Made by a program: the position numbers and the translations under genes. A stretch of DNA of 64,000 nt, taken from assembly GCA_963930655.1 (NCBI GenBank), contig OZ005612.1:18481001-18545000 (forward strand), in the 5' to 3' direction. Positions within the stretch are counted from its first letter, which is position 1; each line of letters starts with the position of its first letter. This document shows positions 26,301 through 37,322 of the stretch, in pieces. The stretch comes from Myrica gale. Lineage: Eukaryota; Streptophyta; Magnoliopsida; Fagales; Myricaceae. The notes beneath the pieces were generated by a model. It saw only the letters and a program-made list of their open reading frames with translations, had not been told where the DNA came from and ran no database searches.

Positions 26301-27492
26301 AAGTTCTCTTGATACTAATTACCAGTTACCAAAAACAAAATAGCAGTACCCTAATATTAGAAGCTGAAGTTGATGATAAGGAAAAAGAAAAAAAGAACGA
26401 AAAACAGGTGCATCCATATGATTGACTTGGAGAAGAAAGAAAAAAACTGCCTGCGTCAATATCTAATTTGTTCACCCTAAAACGGAAGGGATGGGTTGAT
26501 CATTGATTTTAAACATGTAACAGAGGTAAAAGATACAACACCTCGGTTTGGGCAATGTCAGGATTCTGTGCTAGCTTGGTGAAAATACCATTTATTCGGA
26601 CCTCCTCACCTCCGTCGCACTTGGTTCGCCTTTCCCCATTTTCCAGTTCCTGCAAAAGACATTTCTGTGTGAAACGAGCTTGAATCCGGCATCCATTCGG
26701 TTTGGGTCGAAGTGTGGAGGAGCAAATCACCTCAAGACACCAGAGAAACATGCTTGCAAGATCAATGGAACCAATATTACAATCTGAAAATTGTCTGGGG
26801 GCAGCATCAGAGTCTAAGATATCAGCAATGGGAGCACCGTAGACATCCATCTCGTACAACATTCGTATCGCATCCCTCACAGTATCCCCAATTTTCAGTT
26901 CAAACACTTATAACAAAATGAAAAAAACAAGACGTAGAAAAAAATGAAAAAAACAAGGAAAGTTTGCAAAATAATTAGCATATTCAAAGTGGGTCTATCC
27001 CATAAAAATCAAACTGAAAACGAAGTAAAATTCGTAATAGTTGGAGAGCAGTGCCAGAATCAACTTCCTGGTCTTTGTTGTAGGTCTGAAGGTTGGAAAT
27101 GAGGGACGCTTTCTTCTCCACCAGCCCGCCATCCGAGTGTCCTTCATTAAGTCCTCTATTTGCCTGAAGTCCATATTCGTTGTGCCTCGTATCACGTTGA
27201 GTTCTGCTCGCCTTGCACACACTCTTGAGTTTATTGTATTAGACACGCGTTAGAACCGTGACACTTCCACGTGTTGGTGCCCAGCATGACGTGTTCGGTG
27301 TTTGCAACCTGTAAATGTTACACGACAAGAAACTTCTGAATTCTCAAGGTTCTGGCCTAAAAAGATTTCCTTGGGATGCTCAACAGGGCTGACTCCCTCT
27401 TCCCGATTGAAGGGTCGCAGGTCATTGGGCAAAGGATGCAGATTTCACTTTATTTTATTATCTAACCTCCCATTGGTGATTAATTTGGAATC

Positions 27493-27615
27493 TTAAACAA
27501 GCCATTGATTCTTGAACCTGCATTGCCTTTGTTTAAAAAGGAGAGCTGTTGAAATTTTAAACAAGCTTGATTCTTGAACCTGCAATGCCTTCGTTTAGAA
27601 AGGAGAGCTGTTGAT
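27493..27615. repeat. Tandem duplication of about 60 bp
   Basis: TTGATTCTTGAACCTGCA, then a short spacer and AAGGAGAGCTGTTGA, occurs twice in tandem with a few differences, at about 27493-27556 and 27557-27615. It lies between the CBS pseudogene and the AGPase gene. No function is apparent. Confidence 0.8.
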
Positions 27616-28101
27616 AGGCCTAGAAAGGCTTTAACTTTCCAAGTTTAAGGATGAATGTGGTGTGTTAAGACTGCATATAAAGAGAGATGGCAGGAAAAAA
27701 AAAATGTTTGTGATCGTGCAGAAAAGGTTGATGAATCTTCTGATAGGTCTATATTCATATACTGACATAAAAAGTTAAAATGTCCGACTTGACAACATTA
27801 TTCCTACTCAATATTCTCACTAATTTGGAACCCGAAGCAAAGGCAATAACAAGAAAGGAGCTAGTCAGCCAGCCAGACAGCTCTCTGATTTATTTATGTA
27901 CTTCTCGCATCTGTGAACTCTTACAGCCTTATAAACTCTCCTCTTTGTAGGCAACGAGCTTTCTAGTTTAAATGCAGTAACAAAGCCGCTGCTTTCTTCT
28001 TTTATCTGAGACAATGACGCACATGTCCTCTCATTTTGCCCAAGTAGCACTTGCATTTGCTCTACAAAATCCTTTCCAAATAACTGGATGTTCGTTTTCA
28101 A

Positions 28102-28372
28102 GGTTTTTTTTAGGATTCAAAATAATTCAAAAAATTATAACAGAACATTTTAAGAATTCAAACACAAACACCAATACATTTAACATAATTTCCAACAACT
28201 TTTTAATTTTTTATTTAACACAAATTTTCTCTCTATATTTTTTCACATCACTCCAATATTTTTTTATTAAACAATTACATCAAATCATTTCTCTCTCCAC
28301 TTTACACAAACACCTATAAAACATTATTCAAAATAAATATTCACAACTATTATAAAATCCTACATTTTTTTC
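28102..28372 (-). repeat. MITE-like repeat, family B copy 1
   Basis: About 270 bp, AT-rich. The reverse complement closely matches 39152-39418 (shared blocks GGTGTTTGTGTAAAGTG, GAGAGAAATGATTTGATG, TAATTGTTTAATAAAAAA). It lies just beyond the 3' end of the AGPase gene. Neither terminal inverted repeats nor a TSD could be set with confidence. Confidence 0.7.
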
Positions 28373-28413
28373 CAACAAGAACACCACCCTAGTATGGAAG
28401 TACTTGAGATCAT

Positions 28414-31400
28414 TTATATAACTGTGCCATCCTCAATAGTTGCCTTCTCAAGGATAATGGTAATTCCTGACCGAATGTAAAATCCTTCTTCTGGCCTATC
28501 TGCTTCTTGAACTCCCTACAATGGCAGACCATGCAGATAGATAAAAAATTTATTCTACACAGGGAAAAAAAGAAAGCCTAGCTTCTAAAAAGGTTAATAT
28601 TTTTTATAGACAATTGGTGGAGCAGGACAGAGCCTGCGGGTGTGGAGGGATTCGACCCTCGGTACGAACCCTCCCCAAAGGGAGGAGGGGCCAGGTGAGC
28701 TAAAGCTCACTGGCTTCTAAAAGGGTTAATTGAAAGGTAAAAGGCTAGCTGAGCATGGGTAGAATGCTTACATCTCTATTCATAATGATAACGTCTTTCC
28801 CAATCTTTGCGTTCTTGTCGATTATGCAATTCCTTCAGTGTGAAATAACAAACATAGTAAAATATAGACATTCTAATATTCCTTCAAAATTTCAGAATTC
28901 TCCATTTCCAAGATCAGTTACCTAATTTTTGTGTTCGTTCCAACCCCAATTGGGACCTTTCCCTCTGCCAACAGAGATGCAATTTCTGGTTCAGTTTGGT
29001 AATAGTCTGCACCCATCATCACCGTATCCTATAAAAGGAAATGGCCAGTCTTTAGAAAAAACCAAAAGAAAGTTCTCTAGTCAAGTAGCCTCTGTTTTTA
29101 AGAACAAAACTTGAGAGACCATAGTAGTTTACTTTGAGTTCAACACCATAATCTAATCGCGAGCGTTCACCGACCACTGAATGTTCCACATCACATTCTC
29201 GCAAGAAACATCCATGTGATATTATTGCATCCACAATCTGCAAAACCCAAATGAAGCATGAAGGCAAGTACCTCAATGGAGCCAGAAACAAGAGCCTATG
29301 TCTGTTAGCATACCCGGCATTTGTCAATCTTTGTTGGTGGTAAGAATCGGGGAGAGGTGTAGACAGGTGTCTTAGGGTCATAAAACTCAAACTTTGGAAA
29401 CTGCAGAAAAGAGTTGACACTATACATATTAATCTCATTACAAGGAAATGAAGAAAATTGTACAAGTTTCATATAATGGAAGAAAGGTCTGATCTACGGT
29501 TGTATGCAGATATGAACAAGATGCTTATTATAGAGACTCCAAAGCCTTCAATGTGCAAGATCGGAATATCCAGACTTCCCTGTTATGATTTGCATTGCAG
29601 GATGAACAAAACAGGGTGTGAAAGGGGAGGCTTTTTTTTTTTATTATTAAAAAAAGCCATAAGACATAGATTTCTCTTTCTTTCTTCTTCTTATTCTCCA
29701 TTTTTTTTCTTTTTGAGTTTGCTCTTACTGGGGAACGGAGACCTCCGTTTATTATGGAGCAAAGAAAATCCATTCCAGTTAAAGTTCACTAGGTGTTTCC
29801 ATGACATTAATTTACATTTCATGTAATTATGAGCACAGGCTACGGGAATATGAAATTCAAAGAGGTCAGTCTTGAAAAAACCTCTTCAGTAAGAGCCAAA
29901 TTAGCGTCGAAAAATGATTTAATTGTTCCAATATCATCCCAGTAGTCCCTGAATATGTATGCCTGTCAAAATAAGAGACATTGGTCATAAAAAATCACAT
30001 TTCCTTTATCATGCAATTAGTGAGATGGCGCATAGATTATGGAGAGAGTAGGAAGGATGGGATATTAAGAAAGTAATGGCTGGAGCAGATTGTGCATACT
30101 CTGTAATACAATGTCCTATATATACAGTGGTAAGAAAGAATAGAAAGGGGGAGTTCGGGGAGTCGCGCCTCAATGAGTAAGAAACCCACTCTTCAGCAAG
30201 AATAGAGTCACTTTTCAAAATTTGAATCATTAATTTTCCAACTTTAAGGATTTCTCTTACTTGGACATTGTGATCCTTCACAGCTGCCGGAATGATTTCA
30301 GATCCGAAGTCATTTGCTGTAGGATATCTCCACCTCAAAAGCTTCAGTAAAACATCTGTCTTAAAGATATAGACTCCCATAGATGCAATATATGGGGATT
30401 TTACAGCATCTTGCGGGGACAAACCCAGAAGACTTGTATCTACTTGCTGCATAGAATGATGACAGGTCAATTACATGGCTAAAAAGCACCTTCATAGTTA
30501 AAAGCGGATAACAAGAATCTGGAGAACATAGAGCATGCTTAAAAATAACTAGGAGGTCAAACTCAAGATAGATCGCTCTGATGTGTACAGTTAGCTTACA
30601 AACTGTTCAAAGCAAAAGCAAGTTGGCAACTTTTGAGCTTCCTTGGAACAAAATCATTAGAAAAGCTGAGTTTTGGATCCTTCGACTAGGTGTGATCACT
30701 CTAGTAATTAACCAGAGGAACTTTATAATTCAAAAATTCAGATGATAGGGAAATGCAAGTCACTTCTATGCAACGAGTTTGATAACTGCTTACCATTGCT
30801 TTCAGATCAACGCCCTTGGGTTTCTCTGCAAATTGGACAATAGAGCCTCTGCTGTCTATCTTCACCAATCCATAATCAGATGCACGGCTGGAAAGTAACC
30901 ATTTAATTTTAGACGAAATTTAAGGGCAGAAAACAGCAGGAAAAGCTTTTTCATTTCATCACGTAGCTGAAAAAGTTGCGTTATTACACGGTGAAATCAT
31001 TAAAATCAGTGGATGGTCAAAGTAAAAGAAGCAATAAGGATAATAATTGAAATGATCATGACAAAAGAAAAGAACAGACCTGTGCCCCACTGCTGCACAT
31101 GATATGGTAATGTTCGCATTTCGATCAACATGGTTCTGTTAATGTATTAGAAATAGACAAGCCAAAATTTTCCATAAATGCACAACATGAAATGAATCCG
31201 ATTGACTTAGGGGTTTATTTGTATACCTGCACGAAGTCCATATAATCCATTCTGTAGAGATGATCCCCTGACAAGATCAGTATATTCTCAATGTTTCTGT
31301 TCTTGGCATCCTACAATAAATAATTGGAGTAGTATGTCAGACTCCATCCAAGTTCAGAGGAATGGAAAACATCAGGTGCAAAGTTTGTCTATTTTTTTCT

Positions 31401-32894
31401 TGGCACAAAGTTTGTCTATTTGTATCTGTGTATGTATGGATCACAGAGCAAATACAAATTTCCACACCCACCTCAAATAGCCATAAGAAATGCCTCACGG
31501 CATCTGCTGTTCCCTGGAACCACTTCATTCCTGCTTCCCCAGGAGTCTGAGTGGCAGCCAGAACCTATTTGCCAAGTTGGTTCATTTATAGTTGTCAAGA
31601 AACTTGCAACATCAATTTCAAAGAATCCAAATATTAATTGATCCAATCCTCCATAATATAAGACAATTTGATCCCTTGCTTAGAAATAAAAAGACAATTC
31701 GATCCCTCTCTATAGATAACCAAATATATTATTCCCCACTAAATAGATCATGACCTTCCCCATCTGCCAAAGATGAAGATGCAAAGTAAATACTTATAGG
31801 AGAGAAATCAATCAGATTTGAAGTTGTTTTCCCTCTTGTATAAGTGGCATCTCGTACACGTTGCTTAAAGTAACAATAAATGTATTAAAGAATTCACTTT
31901 AGAGATTCATCTGCCAGGAGTTCGTACCTCCACAAATCCATCCCCAAAGTTAATACCATTCCCGAAATATGTGCGTGAAATGTGTCGATTGAGGGAGGCA
32001 GAGTTAAACTGGGTGAGTACACAAATCTTGTTTATGCCACTGTTGATACAATTGCTCATCGGGATATCTATAAGCCTATAGCATCCTCCGACTGGAACCT
32101 GCAGATCATACCATATCATCAACGAATGAAGCCAAACAAATTGGAAGCCACCGAGCTGATAGCTCGATTGGCACCCCTCCCCTTAGGGAGGGATCGGTCC
32201 CGGGGTCGACCCCCGCTAGATGCAGGCCTCCCTCCCCCATTACCTAGAAAAAAAAAAACCAAACAAATTGGACAATTCAACGAAGGCGAGGGACCTCTTC
32301 TTCAACAATAACTCAATTATTTTAGTTGTCATCAAATCTATCATATATACAAGTATATCTATTTTCTTACTGCAGGTGTTGCTGCTCTTCTGGTTAGCGG
32401 AAAGAGTTGAGTTCCTGCGCCTCCTCCCAGTATGATTGAAGCCACATTTTTTGGGTCTGCTCTTCGTCTATAAAAGGTCGGTGCTTGTATGGTCTGAGAT
32501 CAAACCCAAGGTTAATAAGGAGACAATACAAGCGCGATTTACAATTTCAATTGACATGCACCATGGCTACGGTCATAAATTATTTGGAGGAGGTAGTACA
32601 AACAGAAATAATGTTCGGTTTTATGGATTTCAGACGGATCGCAGAATGGAGTTGACTTACCACAGCCCCTTTGGAATCATTGGAAGTAATCACGGCAAAG
32701 GCAACCCCAGGTTTGGACTTCGGGACCTTCTTCCCAGTTCTCAAACCTTCGGCCAACTGATTAACCCATTCATTGTTACTCCTCAGGCTCCCCGTGATCT
32801 TCTGGCCCCAAAACCCATTTACATGACTAAGACCACCTTTGCTTGTTTTGCCCAGATGGGAATTGGGTTTCACGGTCAAACAGCAAGAATCCAT
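28414..32894 (-). CDS. Glucose-1-phosphate adenylyltransferase (AGPase) large subunit, plastid
   Basis: Makes ADP-glucose for starch in plastids as a heterotetramer with the small subunit. Exons on the minus strand: 32894-32661, 32493-32371, 32098-31928, 31564-31472, 31310-31227, 31135-31080, 30887-30794, 30446-30261, 29962-29882, 29400-29314, 29237-29133, 29028-28922, 28832-28772, 28515-28414, giving 527 aa in frame. The N-terminus MDSCC plus a Ser/Lys-rich stretch is a transit peptide. The nucleotidyltransferase domain shows [14 protein letters not shown]; Gln where catalytic small subunits have Arg marks a large, mainly regulatory subunit. Also seen: [65 protein letters not shown]. The C-terminal beta-helix ends [15 protein letters not shown] and DGTVI. 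The tail is closest to the APL3/APL4 type. The segment SCAAVGHSRASDYG departs from the usual D-D/E-S before RASDYG. Introns 2 and 13 carry SINEs. Confidence 0.96.
28599..28712 (-). mobile_element. tRNA-derived SINE in AGPase intron 13
   Basis: Flanked by 18-bp direct repeats with one mismatch (GCTTCTAAAAAGGTTAAT at 28581-28598, GCTTCTAAAAGGGTTAAT at 28713-28730). On the minus strand it reads TGAGCTTTAGCTCACCTGG (box A-like), then GGGTCGAATCCC (box B-like), with an A-rich tail. Same family as the SINE at 32146. It does not touch splice sites. Confidence 0.8.
32146..32258 (+). mobile_element. tRNA-derived SINE in AGPase intron 2
   Basis: Perfect 14-bp direct repeats CCAAACAAATTGGA at 32132-32145 and 32259-32272. 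The body has a box A-like GAGCTGATAGCTCGATTGG, a box B-like GGGTCGACCCC and ends in a poly(A) run. The insertion is antisense to the AGPase gene. Confidence 0.85.
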
Positions 32895-33522
32895 TACAGT
32901 TGACTCACTGCTGAGACTAAACAGACAATCAGTAAGCCAGGTGGTAATGGATCAACGATGAACGACGCTCTCGAAAAATGCTTAACTCAATTCCCACTGA
33001 AGTATAGGTCTTTCCGGGAAAAGAAAAATTGGGCCAAGCAAAGTAGAACTCTTAAATCTAAGTAAAGTATAGATAACATAAAGCTACCAGAAATGTCAGG
33101 CATTCAAAGTTACACTAAAGAACAGTACTTCTATGAAGAAAAAAACTTTGAACCAAGCAACTTCAAAATGAAGTTTCAGAAGCAAAGCTAGCTCTTTTAA
33201 ATAAGGGAAGCACGTGAGAATGCTAGGAAATTCTTAGCACCACGACCAAGTAAGTTCGTAAGAAACAAGAATTTCGAGTACCCAGAAGTGATCGGTAAAG
33301 ACAAACCGAGTTTTGAAAATAAATGGAAAAAGAACAAAATCAAGTACGAGACCTGAAGTTCCAAACCACAAAACTTGTGATAGTCAAGAATGATCGCCGA
33401 GCTATAAGGGTCTGGTTGAGAGTGGAAGTCAAATTCAGAGGGAGTGAAACACGTGAACGATGCTGAAGAAGGTTGTTAGCTTTATTGGCTTGTGAGATCT
33501 CACGATAAAACTTGTAATTTTG

Positions 33523-33530
33523 GTATTTAT
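33523..33530 (-). promoter_or_regulatory. Candidate TATA box of the AGPase gene
   Basis: TATAAATA on the minus strand, about 630 bp upstream of the AGPase start codon and followed by a region that would be the 5' leader. Placement is by motif only; the transcription start is not known, and an intron in the leader is possible. Confidence 0.35.
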
Positions 33531-34306
33531 ACTATAAGAAAATAACCGTGACATAAATTTAATGTGCAGCGTCTATGATTCATCAGGAGCAGGCACCTCT
33601 CCCTGTCAAGCGAAACTCGAGAGAGAATAAAATAAACCTCAACCAATAAAAAAACTGGTGTCGTTGAAATTTCCTTGTGACCAATTATTTTGCAGCAGTA
33701 GTAATTTAAGCTTATTGGACAGCGGGAATAGATATTTTCTTACAGGTTCCTAATTGGACAATAATGACTTGATTTCCAAAAGAATGAACATAGATTTGCT
33801 TACTAGTCCAAGAGTAAATTTAAGCATAGTAATAAGAGAGAGAGAGAGACATGCCAGTTTCAACGTCATGACTCTTTGCATTTCTGTATGTTTGTTCCCT
33901 CTGTCAATGGTATTCTCATGACTCATTTTGCATACCTTGGGCTTGTTTAGTTAGGAATTGCATCCAGCTCGTGACTCATTTCCAGTTGATCTTGGGTTTG
34001 GAGGTATCCATCAAGACATGCAATTATGCATCCGTTGCTTACCAATCAAATTTACAGAAAATTTTCTTTAAACGATCGCATTTCTCATTTACTATAATAT
34101 CATTGTGATAGTGTGGATACTCGAATCAAATATCTCTAACATGTTGATATATATGCCTCTGCTTGGCTGTTAGAGTCTATATACACCAAAGAGAGCGCTT
34201 TGTACAGTACAACATTTTCGGTATCTAGTGACAAAAAAGTTCTTCACTAAAATACTATTTTCAATATTGGTAACAATTTTCATCTATATAGCCCGTCTCA
34301 ATATTC
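33531..34306. other. Intergenic, AGPase upstream region
   Basis: AT-rich DNA with a short GA repeat near 33836-33850. No gene is recognised. Confidence 0.4.
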
Positions 34307-35083
34307 TTTTTTTTTTATGAATAATGTCGTTAGGCTTGCATTTAAAGTTAAATCATACAAGGAAAATCTTAAATAAGACATAACAATAACCAGACTGTAA
34401 AAAAAACTAGCAGGACCTCAAAAGAGATCAGGAAAACCACTATATGCTTCGTGCGAGGCAGAGGGTGCGGGTGTCCAATAACAGTAGACTTAGCCACAGA
34501 AATCTAGAAGGCTAGCAATGAAAACACAGATAACCTGGGCACTACAAAGCCCCAACGGAGGGCCGGAAAAGATCCCAAGAGACCGAAAAAGCCCTCCGAG
34601 GATCCGGGAACACCAAACAAGAAACAAACTAAGGTCAAAACAAAATAAAAACACCGAGAGTGGCGGCAGAAAGCGGCACGTGGGAGCCACTAGCGCCCGA
34701 AAAAGCAGCAACTTGGGAGCATTGGGTTCGCTAGATGCAAAGGAACCACCCAAGTGGCGCGTGACCTACAGAGATGGCCAAAAGCAGCCCAAAATGAAGA
34801 ACAAAGGTCGGGCGTGTGAGATCCACGCTAGACGCGTCGTCCACCAAAGGCTAACAGAAACACCTAGATCTAACCGCCAAGATTCCGATCAAAAACTGCA
34901 AGAAAAATAACCAAGAGAGGGGGGAAAGAACAGTGAGAACCGGCCAGAGAAGAGAGCTGGGGAGGGGTGGGGGGCAGGAGGAGCTGAGGAGCTCCTCCTT
35001 CCACCGGAAAGAAAGAGAAAAAGAGGAGGCTAGGGTTGGGAGAGTTCTAGAGAGAAGGGAGAACCTCTCTCTCTAGAACTCTT
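34307..35083 (-). mobile_element. LINE-like non-coding retroelement, minus orientation
   Basis: Begins on the + strand with a T run (tail of a minus-strand element) and ends at a GC-rich 5' end. That end holds a perfect hairpin with arms 35041-35055 and 35068-35082 (AGAGTTCTAGAGAGA). The GC-rich, stop-containing body resembles in organisation the element at 54191-54804. No reverse transcriptase was found. A convincing TSD was not seen; the best candidate is a weak CCCGTCT-containing match at 34290 and 35138. Confidence 0.5.
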
Positions 35084-35279
35084 ATCAGGTTGTTAAATGC
35101 CAAAGTAAGTCAAATGTGCAAGAGAGTATGGAATTTTTCCCGTCTAAATACTCATTCGCGATGAAAAATCCAAATTCGTCACTAGATTTCATCACTTGTT
35201 TAGAGGAAACACTTCAATCATTGAGTCACTTGAAAAAGAGCCCTGCGTAGGATGAGCATTCACCTTGTTAATGTTATTG

Positions 35280-36309
35280 ACAAATTCTGTTTCAAATTTG
35301 AGTTGTAATATTTGAATTATTTAGATAAGAGTTTGTTTAAGTGTTTAAGATGTCTCCTAAGAAGATTATGATTGAAAAGTGTTTGAATTACGAAGATTAG
35401 AATTGGAAAGCTTTTGAATCATGAAGATAAGGATGAAGGGCGTTCAAATTTTGAAAGAGGAGTTCAAATTTGCGAAGTGTGATCCGATCCTAAAATCTCT
35501 CAAGTGTATCTTCGGAATAGGATTTTCGCCCAAGCTTCGTCTGATCTTTGCTCGAGCGAAATTAGTATTTTTCTTCATAGTGTGTTTCGCCTTATTTCGC
35601 CCTAGCTTGGCTCGAGCGAAAATCTCTGTTTTCAAATTTTCTTATCTTTTTCTATTTAAACCGTAAGACATTCGTCCAAGATGCTTACACACGTTATTTC
35701 CTTCATTCTTTGGCGTCTTATGCTTGAGAGAAATATTCTTTAAGACCTTTGCACCTAAAGTGTTTATATTTTCTCTCTCCTACATCAATCACCTGAATCA
35801 CCATTGAAACCAACCTCATGTGAGAAGCCTTGAGAGAGCTTAAGGAGATTGACAGCCAGAGTTACCGGTGTTGAAGAGATTTACAAGAAGAACCTCAGAA
35901 GGTTGAGGGTTAACCGCAAGGGAGAGGGTTTAAGTTGGATTATCTAGATTATTACTTCAGGGTTGTTAGAGTCAAGCAACTGGATATTGCATGTGTCTGA
36001 GTCACCGTTGTAAGGTTTATCTTCTAGTGAATTTTTGGTGGCTGCTAGCGGAGTGATTTTTTCCTTTGATGAGGTTTTTCACTTCGTCATTAAATTCCGT
36101 GTTTTGGCGTGTGATTGATTTATTATTTCTGATTGATATCTTTTTTTGATATTGTTTTAATATTCTGCTGCATATTTGTTGATTATTAATTACTTTTTAG
36201 ATCTAGATTCTACTCTTTTAGGACTTGTTCTAAATTTGTTTATTTATAGAAAAAAAAAGTACCAACATCTATTCACCTCCCCTTTTAGTGTTCCTAAGGG
36301 TCTAAACAG
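35280..36309 (-). repeat. Dispersed repeat, GTTTAGACCCT family copy 2
   Basis: On the minus strand it starts near 36309 with TGTTTAGACCCTTAGG followed by GGGGAGGTGAATAG. It shares the internal GACGAAGTGAAAAA and ACAACGGTGAC blocks with the copy at 23301. The inner end is not defined. It contains two GCTCGAGCGAAA motifs near 35551 and 35610. Confidence 0.5.
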
Positions 36310-37314
36310 ATTTTTCACACCTTGTAATATTTTTTTTCTAGGTAACATAAAAAACAATTACAGCATTGTAATATTGCTTGGAGAAAAACAATCGCCGTTA
36401 TTGTATTGTTCTCCGAAGTTCTGTATCGAAGATTCGAAGTTTATTGCAGGGGCATGCATAGGTGACGCGGGGCCCATAAAACCCACGTCCGAAGAAGGTA
36501 GATTCGCAATCATGTTTCTATTCTGTACCACCCTCCTCTGCATCTTGGACATGTACCACACCAAACTCCATGGACGGTTCCCATTACATGCAGAAGAAGC
36601 CCATGACGTGTCCCCACTTCGTCCCTCGTGGTGGATCCCATTTCCCAATGCCCGTCAATCTGGTCCAGTACAGCCCTCCAAGGATTAGAGGTTTATGAAA
36701 TGAACCAACTTGACTGATTGGCCGGGTCTTTTAGGTAATAGAATAATCACTAAATTTTTTGGTGTATTTACCCAAGACAAAAATCACTTGTAGCTCAAAC
36801 AACAGGATATTCCAATTCACTCTGCTGACTCTCGGAATAAGATTTCAGCTGGATCTAAACTTGCAAAGCTATTGCCCAAACGTACACATGCAGATCTTGT
36901 GAAAAAGCAGCAGAGCCCCAAGAACCAAAGTAAAATAACATAGAGCTTACGGTTTGGATTCTTCAAAGCTAGATCAAAGCTGAGCTTATACAGTTTAACT
37001 CTTGAATAAGAAACAATAACCCAGCATGGCGATCAACTACATAAACTGATGCATTAGAAATACATATGAACCCGGAGAAGCAGATATTTGAAGCAAGGGT
37101 AGGGTGGAATCCACTGTCCACACTCCAGAAAGCACAAAATAAGATGCAGACACTGAAAGGGATCGTTGATGTGTGATTTGGTGAATATCTGTCGTGGCAT
37201 TGGCTTAACGATCTGGGGAAAAATCCAAGCATGATTTATTTGACTTCCAATGTTTGACAGGTGGCCCGAATTGATTATTTTAATTGGTGGGTCTTTCTTC
37301 ACCGCACATGTGTC
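36310..37314. other. Unassigned region with an open frame on the minus strand
   Basis: A 96-codon minus-strand frame (36648-36358) and an overlapping plus-strand frame (36176-36688) are open, but neither resembles a known family. The codons are not clearly gene-like. Could be part of a repeat or a transcribed non-coding region. Confidence 0.3.
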
Positions 37315-37322
37315 CTCTACGG

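Larger units (their letters stand above)
22710..27246 (-). pseudogene. CBS-domain SnRK1 gamma-subunit-like gene, frameshifted
   Basis: The exon-like blocks match the plant CBS-domain family annotated as SnRK1 regulatory gamma-like. Approximate exons on the minus strand: 27246-27000 (NLQTYNKDQEVDSGTALQ), 26906-26731 (ELKIGDTVRDAIRMLYEMDV ... SMFLWCLE), 26649-26542 (GIFTKLAQNPDIAQTE), 25616-25457 (VGELAKSFLWDPFFP ... HQLQVVPVIEYSNSQ), 25245-25163 (AVIQFLLQSSGLEWF), 25055-24867, 23080-22710 (FLPRMDSPVTNKRTD ... GVLTLRDIITQFAPP). Splice sites survive. The frame breaks in the 25457 exon (one extra base before VIGFITQ), twice in the 24867 exon, in the last exon after HDLGG, and in the first block. 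Intron DNA holds a 1.5-kb repeat (23301 onward) and a LINE RT scrap. Probably a decayed paralogue. Confidence 0.8.

Noticed and set aside
34490..34910. Open frames on both strands in the GC-rich part
   Set aside because: They lie within the LINE-like element at 34307-35083 and have no family resemblance.
35041..35082. Strong hairpin as a possible Helitron 3' end
   Set aside because: No CTRR end follows within about 12 bases and no matching TC start was found; it fits better as the 5' end of the LINE-like element.
36358..36648. 96-codon minus-strand frame as a possible gene
   Set aside because: No recognised domain, overlaps an equally open frame on the other strand, and lacks splice or promoter context.
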